Shown in pieces: positions 6,128 to 12,988 of a stretch of DNA of 12,988 nt (position 1 is its first letter; each line of letters starts with the position of its first letter). The stretch is from an uncultured Treponema sp. (GTDB lineage: Bacteria > Spirochaetota > Spirochaetia > Treponematales > Treponemataceae). A program made the position numbers and the translations under genes. The notes beneath the pieces are model-generated. The model ran no database searches. It was not told the DNA's origin and saw only the letters and a list, made by a program, of their open reading frames with translations. The stretch is from NCBI RefSeq assembly GCF_938029485.1, contig NZ_CALHGC010000033.1, positions 1 through 12,988 on the forward strand, given 5' to 3'.

Positions 6128-8200
6128 ATGCAAGGCGCAAAACAAAAAATTGCATTGATTGTAGGCTTAACTGTCGGAGGCCTGAATATTCTCCAAACCT
6201 TATACATTTCAAATCGAATTAAGCAATCCGTTACGGCAGAATACGTTACCCATAGTATGCAAATTACCAATGCGTATTCTCTTGCCATTGCCAACAAAAT
6301 GAATGAATACATGGGGCAAATGCGTTTTTATACCGATGCCGATGTTATTGCTTCGGGAAATGACACCTTGATTGTAGAGTGGCTGAGGAACCATGTAAGT
6401 TCGCGCAGGGCATTTTTTTCTTCCGTGATGTACGTAGACAAAAACGGACACGGATATAAAGATACGGGTGGAGAAACGACGGTTGCAAATGCGGATTTTT
6501 TTACCGCTATTATGCAGCATCAAAAAAATGAATATGTGGACAATCCTTCGGTTGACTCCGATACGGGAAAAACGGTATTCCATGTATCCCGTGCAGCAAA
6601 GGTCAACGGAAAAATACACGGCGTTTTTGTTGCCACGGTTTCGGTAGAAACGCTTCAATATATGATAAGCTATATCAGGCTTGGAGAAACGGGATACGCG
6701 TCGATTATCGCAAACGACGGGCGCATTCTGGCTCATCACGACAGTTCTTATGTATTAAAAACAAATCTGTTTAATGCACCGCAGGAATCGCTTGTAAAAT
6801 TAGCGCGTACGGCTGTAGAGGGAGGAATCGGTTACGGTTGGGCTGCGCCAATTGACGGTACGCCGGGCAAAAACTTTGTTACCTATACGCCGATTGCCAA
6901 TACGCCGTGGTTTTTTATACTTTCCATAAAGGATTCTCAAGTTTACCAAACAGGAAATGCGCTGAGGTCTTTTATGCTTATTGCCGGTGCTGTAATATGC
7001 GCAGTTCTTTTTGCGATGTGTCTTTTAGTAACGGGAGGTTTTTTAAAACCGCTTATCGTAGTGGTAAAATCCATTAACGGTATTGCGTCAGGCAGCGCGG
7101 ATTTAACAAGCAGAATTTCAATCCGTTCAAATAATGAAATCGGAGCGGTTGTGCGCGGCTTTAATAAATTTACAGAGAAACTTCAAACAATCGTAAAAGA
7201 GATTAAGCAATCCGAAACCGATCTTGTAACGGTTGGAGATGAACTTAGGTATTGCGCACAAGATACTTCCACTGCGATAGCGCAAATTTTGTCGCATATC
7301 GGCAGTATGAATGAGCGGATTGCACAGCAGTCGAACGGTGTCGATGAAACGGTTTATTCCATTAACGAAATTTCAGGAAGTATACAGCATGTTGAACAGA
7401 TGATCGAAAAGCAATCGGACGGCGTTATACAGGCATCCACCGCTATTCAAGAGATGGTTGAAAATATACATTCCGTGAATCAGTCGGTAGAGCAGATGGC
7501 CGGATCGTTTACAAATTTGGAACAGAAAGCCGTTGACGGAGCTTCAAAACAGGTGGCCGTAAACGACCGTATTGCTCAAATTGAAAATGAATCTCAGATG
7601 CTGCAAGAAGCGAATGCTTCAATTGCAAATATTGCAGCAAAAACGAATCTGCTTGCTATGAATGCGGCAATTGAAGCAGCCCACGCAGGTGAGGCGGGAA
7701 AGGGTTTTAGCGTTGTTGCAGATGAAATTAGAAAACTTTCGGAAACTTCAAGCCGGCAATCAAAGACAATCGGTACACAGTTACAGAAAATCAGAGAATC
7801 GATTAATTCCGTTGTAGCGGCGTCGGCGCAATCAAGCGAGGCATTTAATTCCGTAGTAGACGGTATCAAGTCGACCGATGAAATTGTACGCCGAATTCGT
7901 TCGGCTATGATAGAGCAGTCGGAAAGTTCGCAGCAAATAAATCATACGTTACACGATATCAATGACAAGACGTTGGAAGTGCGTTCCGCTTCTTCAAAAA
8001 TGACGGCGGAAAGCCAATCTATGCTCAGTCAAGTTCAAAACCTTGAAGGAGCGACAAAAAACATGAAAGACAGTATGTCGGAAATGCAGATCGGTGCTGA
8101 AAAAATAGATGTGACGGGGACATCCCTTTCTGAAATTGTCGATAAGCTGAAAAACTCAATCGAAGGTATCGGCGCTCAAATCGATCAATTCAAAGTTTAG
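6128..8200 (+). CDS. Methyl-accepting chemotaxis protein with Cache-type sensor domain
   Basis: This is a 690-residue transmembrane chemoreceptor. Order: first membrane helix (about 7-29), a periplasmic sensor of about 250 residues, second membrane helix (281-305), a HAMP domain (about 304-358) and a long cytoplasmic coiled coil. The conserved hairpin tip that binds CheA and CheW is around N-L-L-A-M-N-A-A-I-E-A-A-H-A-G-E-A-G-K-G-F (507-527), followed by V-V-A-D-E-I-R-K-L-S. The sensor looks like a double Cache domain: a membrane-distal part ending in G-V-F-V-A-T-V-S-V-E-T-L and a membrane-near part with G-Y-A-S-I-I-A-N-D-G-R-I-L-A-H-H-D. The known amino-acid-binding pattern of dCache domains is not evident, so the ligand is unknown. 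There is no C-terminal CheR-binding pentapeptide. A sugar-binding lipoprotein gene follows after 71 bases, which may supply its ligand-bound partner; that link is inference. Confidence 0.95.
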   Translation: MQGAKQKIALIVGLTVGGLNILQTLYISNRIKQSVTAEYVTHSMQITNAYSLAIANKMNEYMGQMRFYTDADVIASGNDTLIVEWLRNHVSSRRAFFSSVMYVDKNGHGYKDTGGETTVANADFFTAIMQHQKNEYVDNPSVDSDTGKTVFHVSRAAKVNGKIHGVFVATVSVETLQYMISYIRLGETGYASIIANDGRILAHHDSSYVLKTNLFNAPQESLVKLARTAVEGGIGYGWAAPIDGTPGKNFVTYTPIANTPWFFILSIKDSQVYQTGNALRSFMLIAGAVICAVLFAMCLLVTGGFLKPLIVVVKSINGIASGSADLTSRISIRSNNEIGAVVRGFNKFTEKLQTIVKEIKQSETDLVTVGDELRYCAQDTSTAIAQILSHIGSMNERIAQQSNGVDETVYSINEISGSIQHVEQMIEKQSDGVIQASTAIQEMVENIHSVNQSVEQMAGSFTNLEQKAVDGASKQVAVNDRIAQIENESQMLQEANASIANIAAKTNLLAMNAAIEAAHAGEAGKGFSVVADEIRKLSETSSRQSKTIGTQLQKIRESINSVVAASAQSSEAFNSVVDGIKSTDEIVRRIRSAMIEQSESSQQINHTLHDINDKTLEVRSASSKMTAESQSMLSQVQNLEGATKNMKDSMSEMQIGAEKIDVTGTSLSEIVDKLKNSIEGIGAQIDQFKV

Positions 8201-8271
8201 GGAAACTCTAAAAACTAAAGTTTTTTGACAATGCCGTTTTCTATACGAACGGGAGGAATCGGGAGAATACG

Positions 8272-9342
8272 ATGAAAAAATCTTTTTATCTTTTTTGTAT
8301 ATTTTTATTGATTATAAGTTTGATGAGCTGCGGAAACAAAACGAGCGCTCAAAAGATTCGGGTTGCGGGACTGATACGGAGTGATTCCGAAACGTTTCTG
8401 AATGCTTATAAAGCGGCGCTTGTAAAATCTGCAGAAGAAAACGATGTGGATTTACAAGTATACTTTTGCAACAGCGACGATGCGGTACAGCTGGATCAGG
8501 TAAAAAATCTGTTAACAAACGGTGTAACGTATTTTGTCATTATCCCTGTAGATACGGGACTTACGGAACAAATTGTCCGCCTTATTCACTCAAAGGGCGG
8601 TGCAGTCGCTTTTTCAAATATCCTGCCTTCGGATGCGGCGCTTGACGTAGATAAAAATGCTTTCTATGTTTCTTCTGCAGAGACTGCCGCAGGGGATTTT
8701 CAGGCTCAAATTCTCGATGATTATTTTAAAAAGAATCAGGGAAAACTTTCCGGCAAAACGGTAAGAATTTTATATCTTAACGGAGAAGTAGGACACAGCG
8801 CACAAATTTTTAGAAGACAAGGATTTATGGACGGGCTTGCAAAAAGGGGGTACGCCATAGATATCGTTGCGGAAGGAAGCGCAAATTGGGGTTTAGCGAC
8901 GGCGCGGCAGCTTACCGATAACTGGATAAAGGGAAATGCGAAGTTTGACGCGATCATTGCGCAAAATGATGATATGGCTTTGGGCGCAGTTGAATCGCTG
9001 ATAGCACACGGCCGCACCGACATTCCCGGTGATGCAAGCACAGACGCCGATAGAGACGGAACGGCATTGGCAGTTCCGGTAATTGGGGTTGATGCAACAG
9101 AGGTTGCCAAGGCATCCATTGCAAACCATAAACTGTATGCGACCGTTTTACAAGATGCGGCGGGACAGGCGACCACTGCTTTGGAAGTTGTGGTACAGTG
9201 CGCACGACACGGGAATGCAAAAGGCTTTGCAACAAAAGCCGGTATAAAAGCGTTAGATGAGGTTACCCAAGAAGCGCCCGCCACACGGAAATCGGTATTG
9301 GATCAGTGCTTTATGGTACCGTTCGTTCCGGTAACGGAGTAA
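8272..9342 (+). CDS. MglB-like periplasmic sugar-binding lipoprotein
   Basis: This 356-residue protein is a cluster-B (Peripla_BP_4) binding protein of the galactose/ribose type. The signal peptide ends in L-M-S-C with lipidated Cys20, a relaxed lipobox as usual in spirochetes. MglB-like marks are N-W-G-L-A-T-A-R-Q-L-T-D-N-W (205-218), where MglB has a sugar-stacking Trp, then I-I-A-Q-N-D-D-M-A-L-G-A-V (228-240), V-P-V-I-G-V-D-A (268-275) and A-T-V-L-Q-D-A-A-G-Q-A (290-300). The binding site therefore probably takes a hexose or pentose. An extra Asp-rich loop, D-A-D-R-D-G (258-263), sits just before the V-P-V-I-G-V-D strand. GGGAG at 8261-8265 precedes the ATG by 6 bases. No ABC ATPase or permease gene follows, so it either works with a transporter elsewhere or serves the neighbouring chemoreceptor, with which it is probably cotranscribed. 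Confidence 0.88.
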   Translation: MKKSFYLFCIFLLIISLMSCGNKTSAQKIRVAGLIRSDSETFLNAYKAALVKSAEENDVDLQVYFCNSDDAVQLDQVKNLLTNGVTYFVIIPVDTGLTEQIVRLIHSKGGAVAFSNILPSDAALDVDKNAFYVSSAETAAGDFQAQILDDYFKKNQGKLSGKTVRILYLNGEVGHSAQIFRRQGFMDGLAKRGYAIDIVAEGSANWGLATARQLTDNWIKGNAKFDAIIAQNDDMALGAVESLIAHGRTDIPGDASTDADRDGTALAVPVIGVDATEVAKASIANHKLYATVLQDAAGQATTALEVVVQCARHGNAKGFATKAGIKALDEVTQEAPATRKSVLDQCFMVPFVPVTE

Positions 9343-9361
9343 AAGAGGGCAGAGAAGCTGA

Positions 9362-9390
9362 TATACAGAAGCACCGGTTTTTACTATACT
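9362..9390 (+). promoter_or_regulatory. Promoter of the neuB-like operon, nearly leaderless
   Basis: TATACA (9362-9367) and TATACT (9385-9390) are separated by 17 bases. Transcription would begin around 9397-9399, only a few bases before ATG at 9401, and no ribosome-binding site precedes that ATG. Confidence 0.45.
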
Positions 9391-9402
9391 AAGATTTAGT
9401 AT
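9386..9402. repeat. Inverted repeat over the -10 and start codon of the neuB-like gene
   Basis: ATACTAA (9386-9392) and TTAGTAT (9396-9402) form a perfect 7-bp inverted repeat with a 3-base centre. It overlaps the -10 hexamer and the first two bases of the start codon, so it could be an operator or an RNA hairpin at the start. Being A/T-rich, it could also be chance. Confidence 0.4.
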
Positions 9403-10543
9403 GATAAAAGCGTTTACGGTAGGAAAAGACATATTTTCATCGCAAGGCCACGTGTTGATTATTGCTGAAATAGGTACGGGGCATAACGGCAGCTTACAGA
9501 AGGCGAAAGAGCTGATTGCTGCTGCCAAGGAAAGCGGAGCCGATGCGGTTAAATTTCAGATTGTGTATGCAGATGAAATTTTGCATCCCGATACCGGTTT
9601 TGTAAATTTACCGACGGGGAGAATTCCTCTCTATGAACGCTTTAGAGAGCTGGAGTGCAGTATCGATTTTTACGGTGAGTTGGCGCAGTATACGCATAAG
9701 CTTGGAATGCTTTTTTCCGCTTCGGCGTTCGGGCTTCGTTCCGCCGATGAGCTGCGGCAGCTTAATCCGGCTTTTATCAAAATTGCTTCGCCGGAGCTTA
9801 ATCATTTTCCGCTGCTTGAACGTGTCGCTTCGTTCGGATTGCCTGTTATTCTTTCGTCGGGGGTTTCCATGCTCGGCGATATCGAACGTGCAATCCGCTG
9901 TTTGGAAGCGTGCGGTTTGCCTGCAGATATGCGGGCGTTGCTCCATTGTGTAACGGCGTATCCCGCACCGGAAAGCGATTACAATACGGCGGTGCTGCAA
10001 TCCTTGTCGGCACTGTTTAACAGTCCTGTCGGAATTAGCGATCATTCGCTCGATCCTGCTGCCGTTCCGATAGCGGGGTTATTGAGCGGCGCCTCTATTA
10101 TAGAAAAGCATATTTGCCTTTCCCGCAATGATGCCGGGCTTGATGATCCTGTCGCACTGGAGCCGGCACAGTTTTTGCGGATGTCAAAAACCGTAAGGGA
10201 GTTAACCGGTAAATCCGATGAAGATATTTTTAACGCGGCGCAGGCTTACGGCTATTCCAAGGATTTTTTGCGGCGCATTATCGGCGGCGGTGAAAAAAAG
10301 CTTGCTGCTGCGGAAAAAGATAATTACGGCAAAACAAACCGTTCGCTGCATTATATAAAAGATTTGCAGAAAGGCACCGTATTGAAAGAGGGTGATGTTG
10401 CCGTTTTACGGACGGAAAAGAATTTAACTGCGGGTGAATCTTCTGAGTATTTACGTTACTTTATCGGGGCGGTTTTGCAAAAAGATGTTACCGGAGGTTC
10501 CGGCGCTGTGTTTGATGATATTGTAGAAAGGAAGATACCGTAA
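9401..10543 (+). CDS. NeuB/SpsE-family nonulosonic acid synthase with SAF domain
   Basis: This 380-residue cytoplasmic enzyme should condense phosphoenolpyruvate with an N-acyl hexosamine (ManNAc or a 6-deoxy relative) to make a nine-carbon sialic-acid-like sugar. The TIM-barrel NeuB domain shows I-I-A-E-I-G-T-G-H-N-G (20-30), G-A-D-A-V-K-F-Q (46-53), F-I-K-I-A-S-P-E-L-N (125-134), P-V-I-L-S-S-G-V-S-M (148-157), H-C-V-T-A-Y-P-A-P (182-190), G-I-S-D-H-S (211-216) and I-E-K-H (234-237). His215 and His237 are the expected manganese ligands. The SAF (antifreeze-like) domain runs from about 312; Arg314 is where NeuB uses an Arg to bind the sugar. Odd: the usual F-x-S-T-P-F is F-S-A-S-A-F-G, so the exact sugar (sialic, legionaminic, pseudaminic or other) cannot be named. 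It leads an operon, overlapping the next gene by one base. Confidence 0.9.
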   Translation: MIKAFTVGKDIFSSQGHVLIIAEIGTGHNGSLQKAKELIAAAKESGADAVKFQIVYADEILHPDTGFVNLPTGRIPLYERFRELECSIDFYGELAQYTHKLGMLFSASAFGLRSADELRQLNPAFIKIASPELNHFPLLERVASFGLPVILSSGVSMLGDIERAIRCLEACGLPADMRALLHCVTAYPAPESDYNTAVLQSLSALFNSPVGISDHSLDPAAVPIAGLLSGASIIEKHICLSRNDAGLDDPVALEPAQFLRMSKTVRELTGKSDEDIFNAAQAYGYSKDFLRRIIGGGEKKLAAAEKDNYGKTNRSLHYIKDLQKGTVLKEGDVAVLRTEKNLTAGESSEYLRYFIGAVLQKDVTGGSGAVFDDIVERKIP

Positions 10544-10968
10544 TGTCGGATTATTATGAAACGCTCGGCAGCCTGCTGCGTGATCGGCTCGGGACTGATG
10601 ATGATCCCTTTGAACAGGCAGTAGAAGGACGGCAGGGTAAATACCGAAGCGCCGGAAACAAAATAGAGCGGCGTGTTCCTAAAAAAAGAACATACACAGA
10701 ACCTGAACAAAAGGTTGAACCGGTACGTGTGCCTGTTCCCGATGCTTTGACGGAAGATTTTGCCGTTCTACAAGTGCTCCCGGGCGTTCCGCTTGACTAT
10801 TGCAAAAAAGCATGGAAACACTTATTGAAAAAATATCATCCCGATGTGATTGCCGAAGAATTTGCACGGCAACAAGCCGCGTCCATTGTCCGAAGAATAA
10901 ACCGTTCGTATAAACGTATCGAAATATGGTTTTTAACCGGTAAGGTACAGGATTATGATAGTTTATGA
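10543..10968 (+). CDS. Small protein with C-terminal J domain (DnaJ-like)
   Basis: This is a 141-residue cytoplasmic protein with no signal peptide or membrane helix. Residues about 71-135 form a J domain: E-D-F-A-V-L-Q-V-L-P-G-V-P for helix I, A-W-K-H-L-L-K-K-Y for helix II, the H-P-D motif at 99-101 that stimulates DnaK ATPase, then helix III with I-N-R-S-Y-K-R-I. The first 70 residues are charged and low in structure, with no Gly/Phe region and no zinc-binding cysteines, so it is a type III (J-domain only) cochaperone, with the J domain at the C terminus rather than the N terminus. Its start shares one base with the neuB-like stop (TAATG), and AAAGGAAG lies 8 bases upstream. Its stop overlaps the next start (ATGA). 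The tight coupling suggests it serves one of its neighbours, but the client is unknown. Confidence 0.85.
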   Translation: MSDYYETLGSLLRDRLGTDDDPFEQAVEGRQGKYRSAGNKIERRVPKKRTYTEPEQKVEPVRVPVPDALTEDFAVLQVLPGVPLDYCKKAWKHLLKKYHPDVIAEEFARQQAASIVRRINRSYKRIEIWFLTGKVQDYDSL

Positions 10969-12977
10969 GCCGTGTACATAACTATTTATTGCCGGCAGTA
11001 CGGTATCTTTGGATATTTATTTTTCTTCTTCTTTCCCCGTTTAAAACTCTTATCGCAGAAAATATTTTTTATGAATTCGGGCCTAAAACGGATAAGGTTA
11101 TTGTCTTTACTGCATCGGCAGGGAGTGATAATCAAGCTACGGCTATAACCCTGCAGCTGCAAAAATATGCGCAAAAATTATCCGTTGACGCGCCGGATAC
11201 CCATATCATCGTCGCTGTTACGAAAAATGATATTTCCGAATTACCGGAAGATGTTCCTGTAAAGCGGTACGAGGGAACTAAGGCGTTAATTCAAACCTTG
11301 ATCACGTATCCGAATGCTGCCGTATGTCTTATTGCCGCCGATAAATCTGATGGTGCACGGATCATTACGGGAACATCGAAGGGAACAACGCCTGCATGGT
11401 TCCTAAAAGCGGTATATACTTCTTTGGAACAAAAAAATATTCCGGTTGACTTTTATACCAACGCCGTTGTGTTTCATCGTCTCGGGTGGCTGCCTGATGA
11501 TCCTGCTTTACGGCTTTATAATGAGGCGAATATCCCTGCAATAAAAATAGAAACCGGTGCGGATTTGCCGGATTTTTTCTCTTTAGTTGCGCCTGCCGTT
11601 ATTCAAGATATGAGTAATGAATGGGATACTCACTATTTTGTTTTAAAGCTGCATAAAAAACCGGTTATCATCAACGAACAGCATATCGTTATCACGCTTA
11701 TTGTATCGTCAATTATATTTCTGTTATGGTTGATGTTTTTTAGCTTTTTATTCGGAAAAAAACGGGATCAACACGTAAGAGATTTATTTAAGCTGTGGTG
11801 GATGCCGGGTTATTTTTTCTTGGTAAATTGGCTCAGTTTTTTCCTAGGTTCCAAGATAACGGAAGTGCTTTTTTATCTGCGTTTTGGGGCTATGGGAGAA
11901 CTGAGTGCGTTTCCCTTAACGGCGCTATTGATTAAATATGTATTTGCGCTGTTTTTTATGTTTACCGTTACTGCATTTAATAAATTTATTCCGCTTCCGG
12001 CCAATCGTTTTATTTACGGATTTATTGCTCATGCCGTTTGTTTGTTGAATATTTTTATTTTTTCATTTATCAATCTTTCGTTTTCGATCATCTTTATGCT
12101 GATCTATTTTGTTTCGTTAGCGGCTTATCATTTTAAAAATATCGTACTGCAAATTATATTTATTGTGTGTCTTTTTTTACCGCTTATGCCGTTTGTGATG
12201 CATATTATTCTTTATCGCGAGTATATGTTTCATATCATATTTTTTATCAACCTTGCATCAGCCTGTATTTTTGTTCCGTTTGACCTGTTTTTAATCAGGC
12301 TTGGTCTTAGTATTGATAAGAAAAGAAAAATTACTAAACCGTTTTTTAAGATACCGATTCAATGTAAGGTTATGGGCGGGCTGTTTATTGTGTTAGCGCT
12401 TTGGGTATTTATTATGCCGACAACGAGGAACACCGTTCATAATCGCTGGATGTTAATTCAACACCTTAACGGTGATGAAAGCAGTGTTGTAAAAAAATAT
12501 ATCGATTCTCCGACGGAAGAAAAGATAATGGATTATACCCGCGGCAATACACAGGGTTCAGCGGAAAATGCGGATAGTTTTTTAACTGTTCATACCTCAT
12601 TTGAAAATTACTTTGAGCGTAGCATCGGGACTATTACCATTGATTCGCCGTTAAAAATTGAAGCTTTTTCCGTAACATTGAGCGCACTGAATGATATTGC
12701 AATTTTTGAATCCGATGTTCGATTTGAACAAAATGCTTCCGGGGATACGGCAACGTTTGTGTCTTCTCCTCGTCCGGGTTTTCCTGTTATTATTCATTTT
12801 TCCGGTAAAAAGGATGCTGCGCTTACACTTTCGGTTGTGGTGTGGTCAAATGATAATCCGTTTGAAATAAAGTTGCCTGTCGATAATTCCAAAGATGCTG
12901 CCGGTAAAACGGAAGCGATACCGTTCCTCTTAAAGATAGAGAAAACGCTGCATATTACGGCACAAGATAAGGGGTAA
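10965..12977 (+). CDS. Polytopic membrane protein with exported N-terminal domain, unknown function
   Basis: This is a 670-residue protein I cannot name. A signal anchor (about 11-30) is followed by a soluble exported domain (about 31-235), then about eight membrane helices (roughly 240-264, 281-296, 313-336, 349-369, 371-389, 391-415, 421-443, 467-485) and a second soluble domain at the C terminus (about 490-670) rich in beta strands. The N-terminal domain faintly resembles M28 zinc peptidases as found in GPAA1-like proteins: V-I-V-F-T-A-S-A-G-S-D-N-Q-A-T (45-59) where M28 has 'AHxDs..GaxDNasG', and A-N-I-P-A-I-K-I-E-T-G (188-198) where it has 'GIPA...'. The metal-binding His of the first block is absent, so it may be an inactive relative. 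Its ATG overlaps the stop of the J-domain gene by 4 bases and lacks a strong ribosome-binding site, so it relies on coupling. Confidence 0.85.
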   Translation: MSRVHNYLLPAVRYLWIFIFLLLSPFKTLIAENIFYEFGPKTDKVIVFTASAGSDNQATAITLQLQKYAQKLSVDAPDTHIIVAVTKNDISELPEDVPVKRYEGTKALIQTLITYPNAAVCLIAADKSDGARIITGTSKGTTPAWFLKAVYTSLEQKNIPVDFYTNAVVFHRLGWLPDDPALRLYNEANIPAIKIETGADLPDFFSLVAPAVIQDMSNEWDTHYFVLKLHKKPVIINEQHIVITLIVSSIIFLLWLMFFSFLFGKKRDQHVRDLFKLWWMPGYFFLVNWLSFFLGSKITEVLFYLRFGAMGELSAFPLTALLIKYVFALFFMFTVTAFNKFIPLPANRFIYGFIAHAVCLLNIFIFSFINLSFSIIFMLIYFVSLAAYHFKNIVLQIIFIVCLFLPLMPFVMHIILYREYMFHIIFFINLASACIFVPFDLFLIRLGLSIDKKRKITKPFFKIPIQCKVMGGLFIVLALWVFIMPTTRNTVHNRWMLIQHLNGDESSVVKKYIDSPTEEKIMDYTRGNTQGSAENADSFLTVHTSFENYFERSIGTITIDSPLKIEAFSVTLSALNDIAIFESDVRFEQNASGDTATFVSSPRPGFPVIIHFSGKKDAALTLSVVVWSNDNPFEIKLPVDNSKDAAGKTEAIPFLLKIEKTLHITAQDKG

Positions 12978-12988
12978 ATAGCGTTGCA

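Noticed and set aside
8210..8226. AAAAACT/AGTTTTT inverted repeat as a terminator after the chemoreceptor gene
   Set aside because: The stem is almost only A-T with a 2-base loop, too weak to stop transcription; the next gene is probably cotranscribed.
8216..8240. Sigma-28-like site between the chemoreceptor and lipoprotein genes (TAAAGTTT then GCCG)
   Set aside because: Only 13 bases separate TAAA from GCCG instead of the usual 15, and the GCCGATAA box is matched only in its first half.
8736..9284. Minus-strand frame of 182 codons opposite the sugar-binding lipoprotein gene
   Set aside because: It is the complement of a well-supported gene, and its composition (rich in Ala, Ser and Cys) is what a shadow frame gives.

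Overview
The window looks like a chromosomal segment of a treponeme (Spirochaetota), probably an oral or other host-associated Treponema with mid-40s GC. This is inferred from gene content and style: a diverged sigma-54 gene, a lipoprotein version of an MglB-type sugar-binding protein with a relaxed lipobox, a Cache-type chemoreceptor, a NeuB-like synthase, and tRNA genes that do not encode CCA. No 16S gene or other species-level marker is present.

Layout. Positions 1-1321 hold the 3' end of a THUMP/RlmL-like RNA methyltransferase gene, closely followed by a UPF0718 (DUF318, YraQ-like) permease. Positions 1369-1732 form a small RNA block: a strong promoter, tRNA-Asp(GTC), a terminator, tRNA-Pro(CGG) and a second terminator. 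Positions 1811-2428 on the minus strand are a complete BrnT/BrnA type II toxin-antitoxin operon with a visible promoter. Positions 2534-5097 hold a secreted beta-barrel protein that I read as an omptin-family outer-membrane protease, followed 2 bases later by rpoN (sigma-54). An unrecognised exported protein follows (5141-6013).

Positions 6041-9342 form a sensing unit: a Cache/HAMP chemoreceptor followed by a galactose/ribose-type periplasmic binding lipoprotein, with no transporter ATPase or permease genes in the window. Positions 9401-12977 are a tight three-gene operon with 1-base and 4-base overlaps. It encodes a NeuB/SpsE-type nonulosonate synthase with a SAF domain, a small protein with a C-terminal J domain, and a large polytopic membrane protein with an exported N-terminal domain.

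How the genes fit together. The chemoreceptor and the binding lipoprotein probably serve sugar sensing, by themselves or with a transporter elsewhere. The NeuB-led operon suggests synthesis of a nine-carbon acidic sugar for surface or flagellar glycans, with chaperone and membrane partners of unknown role. The most unusual item is the omptin candidate: both catalytic pairs of the family can be located. Omptins are best known from enterobacteria and depend on LPS, which treponemes lack in its classical form. Start codons were moved inward for several genes because ribosome-binding sites, signal peptides or promoter positions favoured it; each entry says so.
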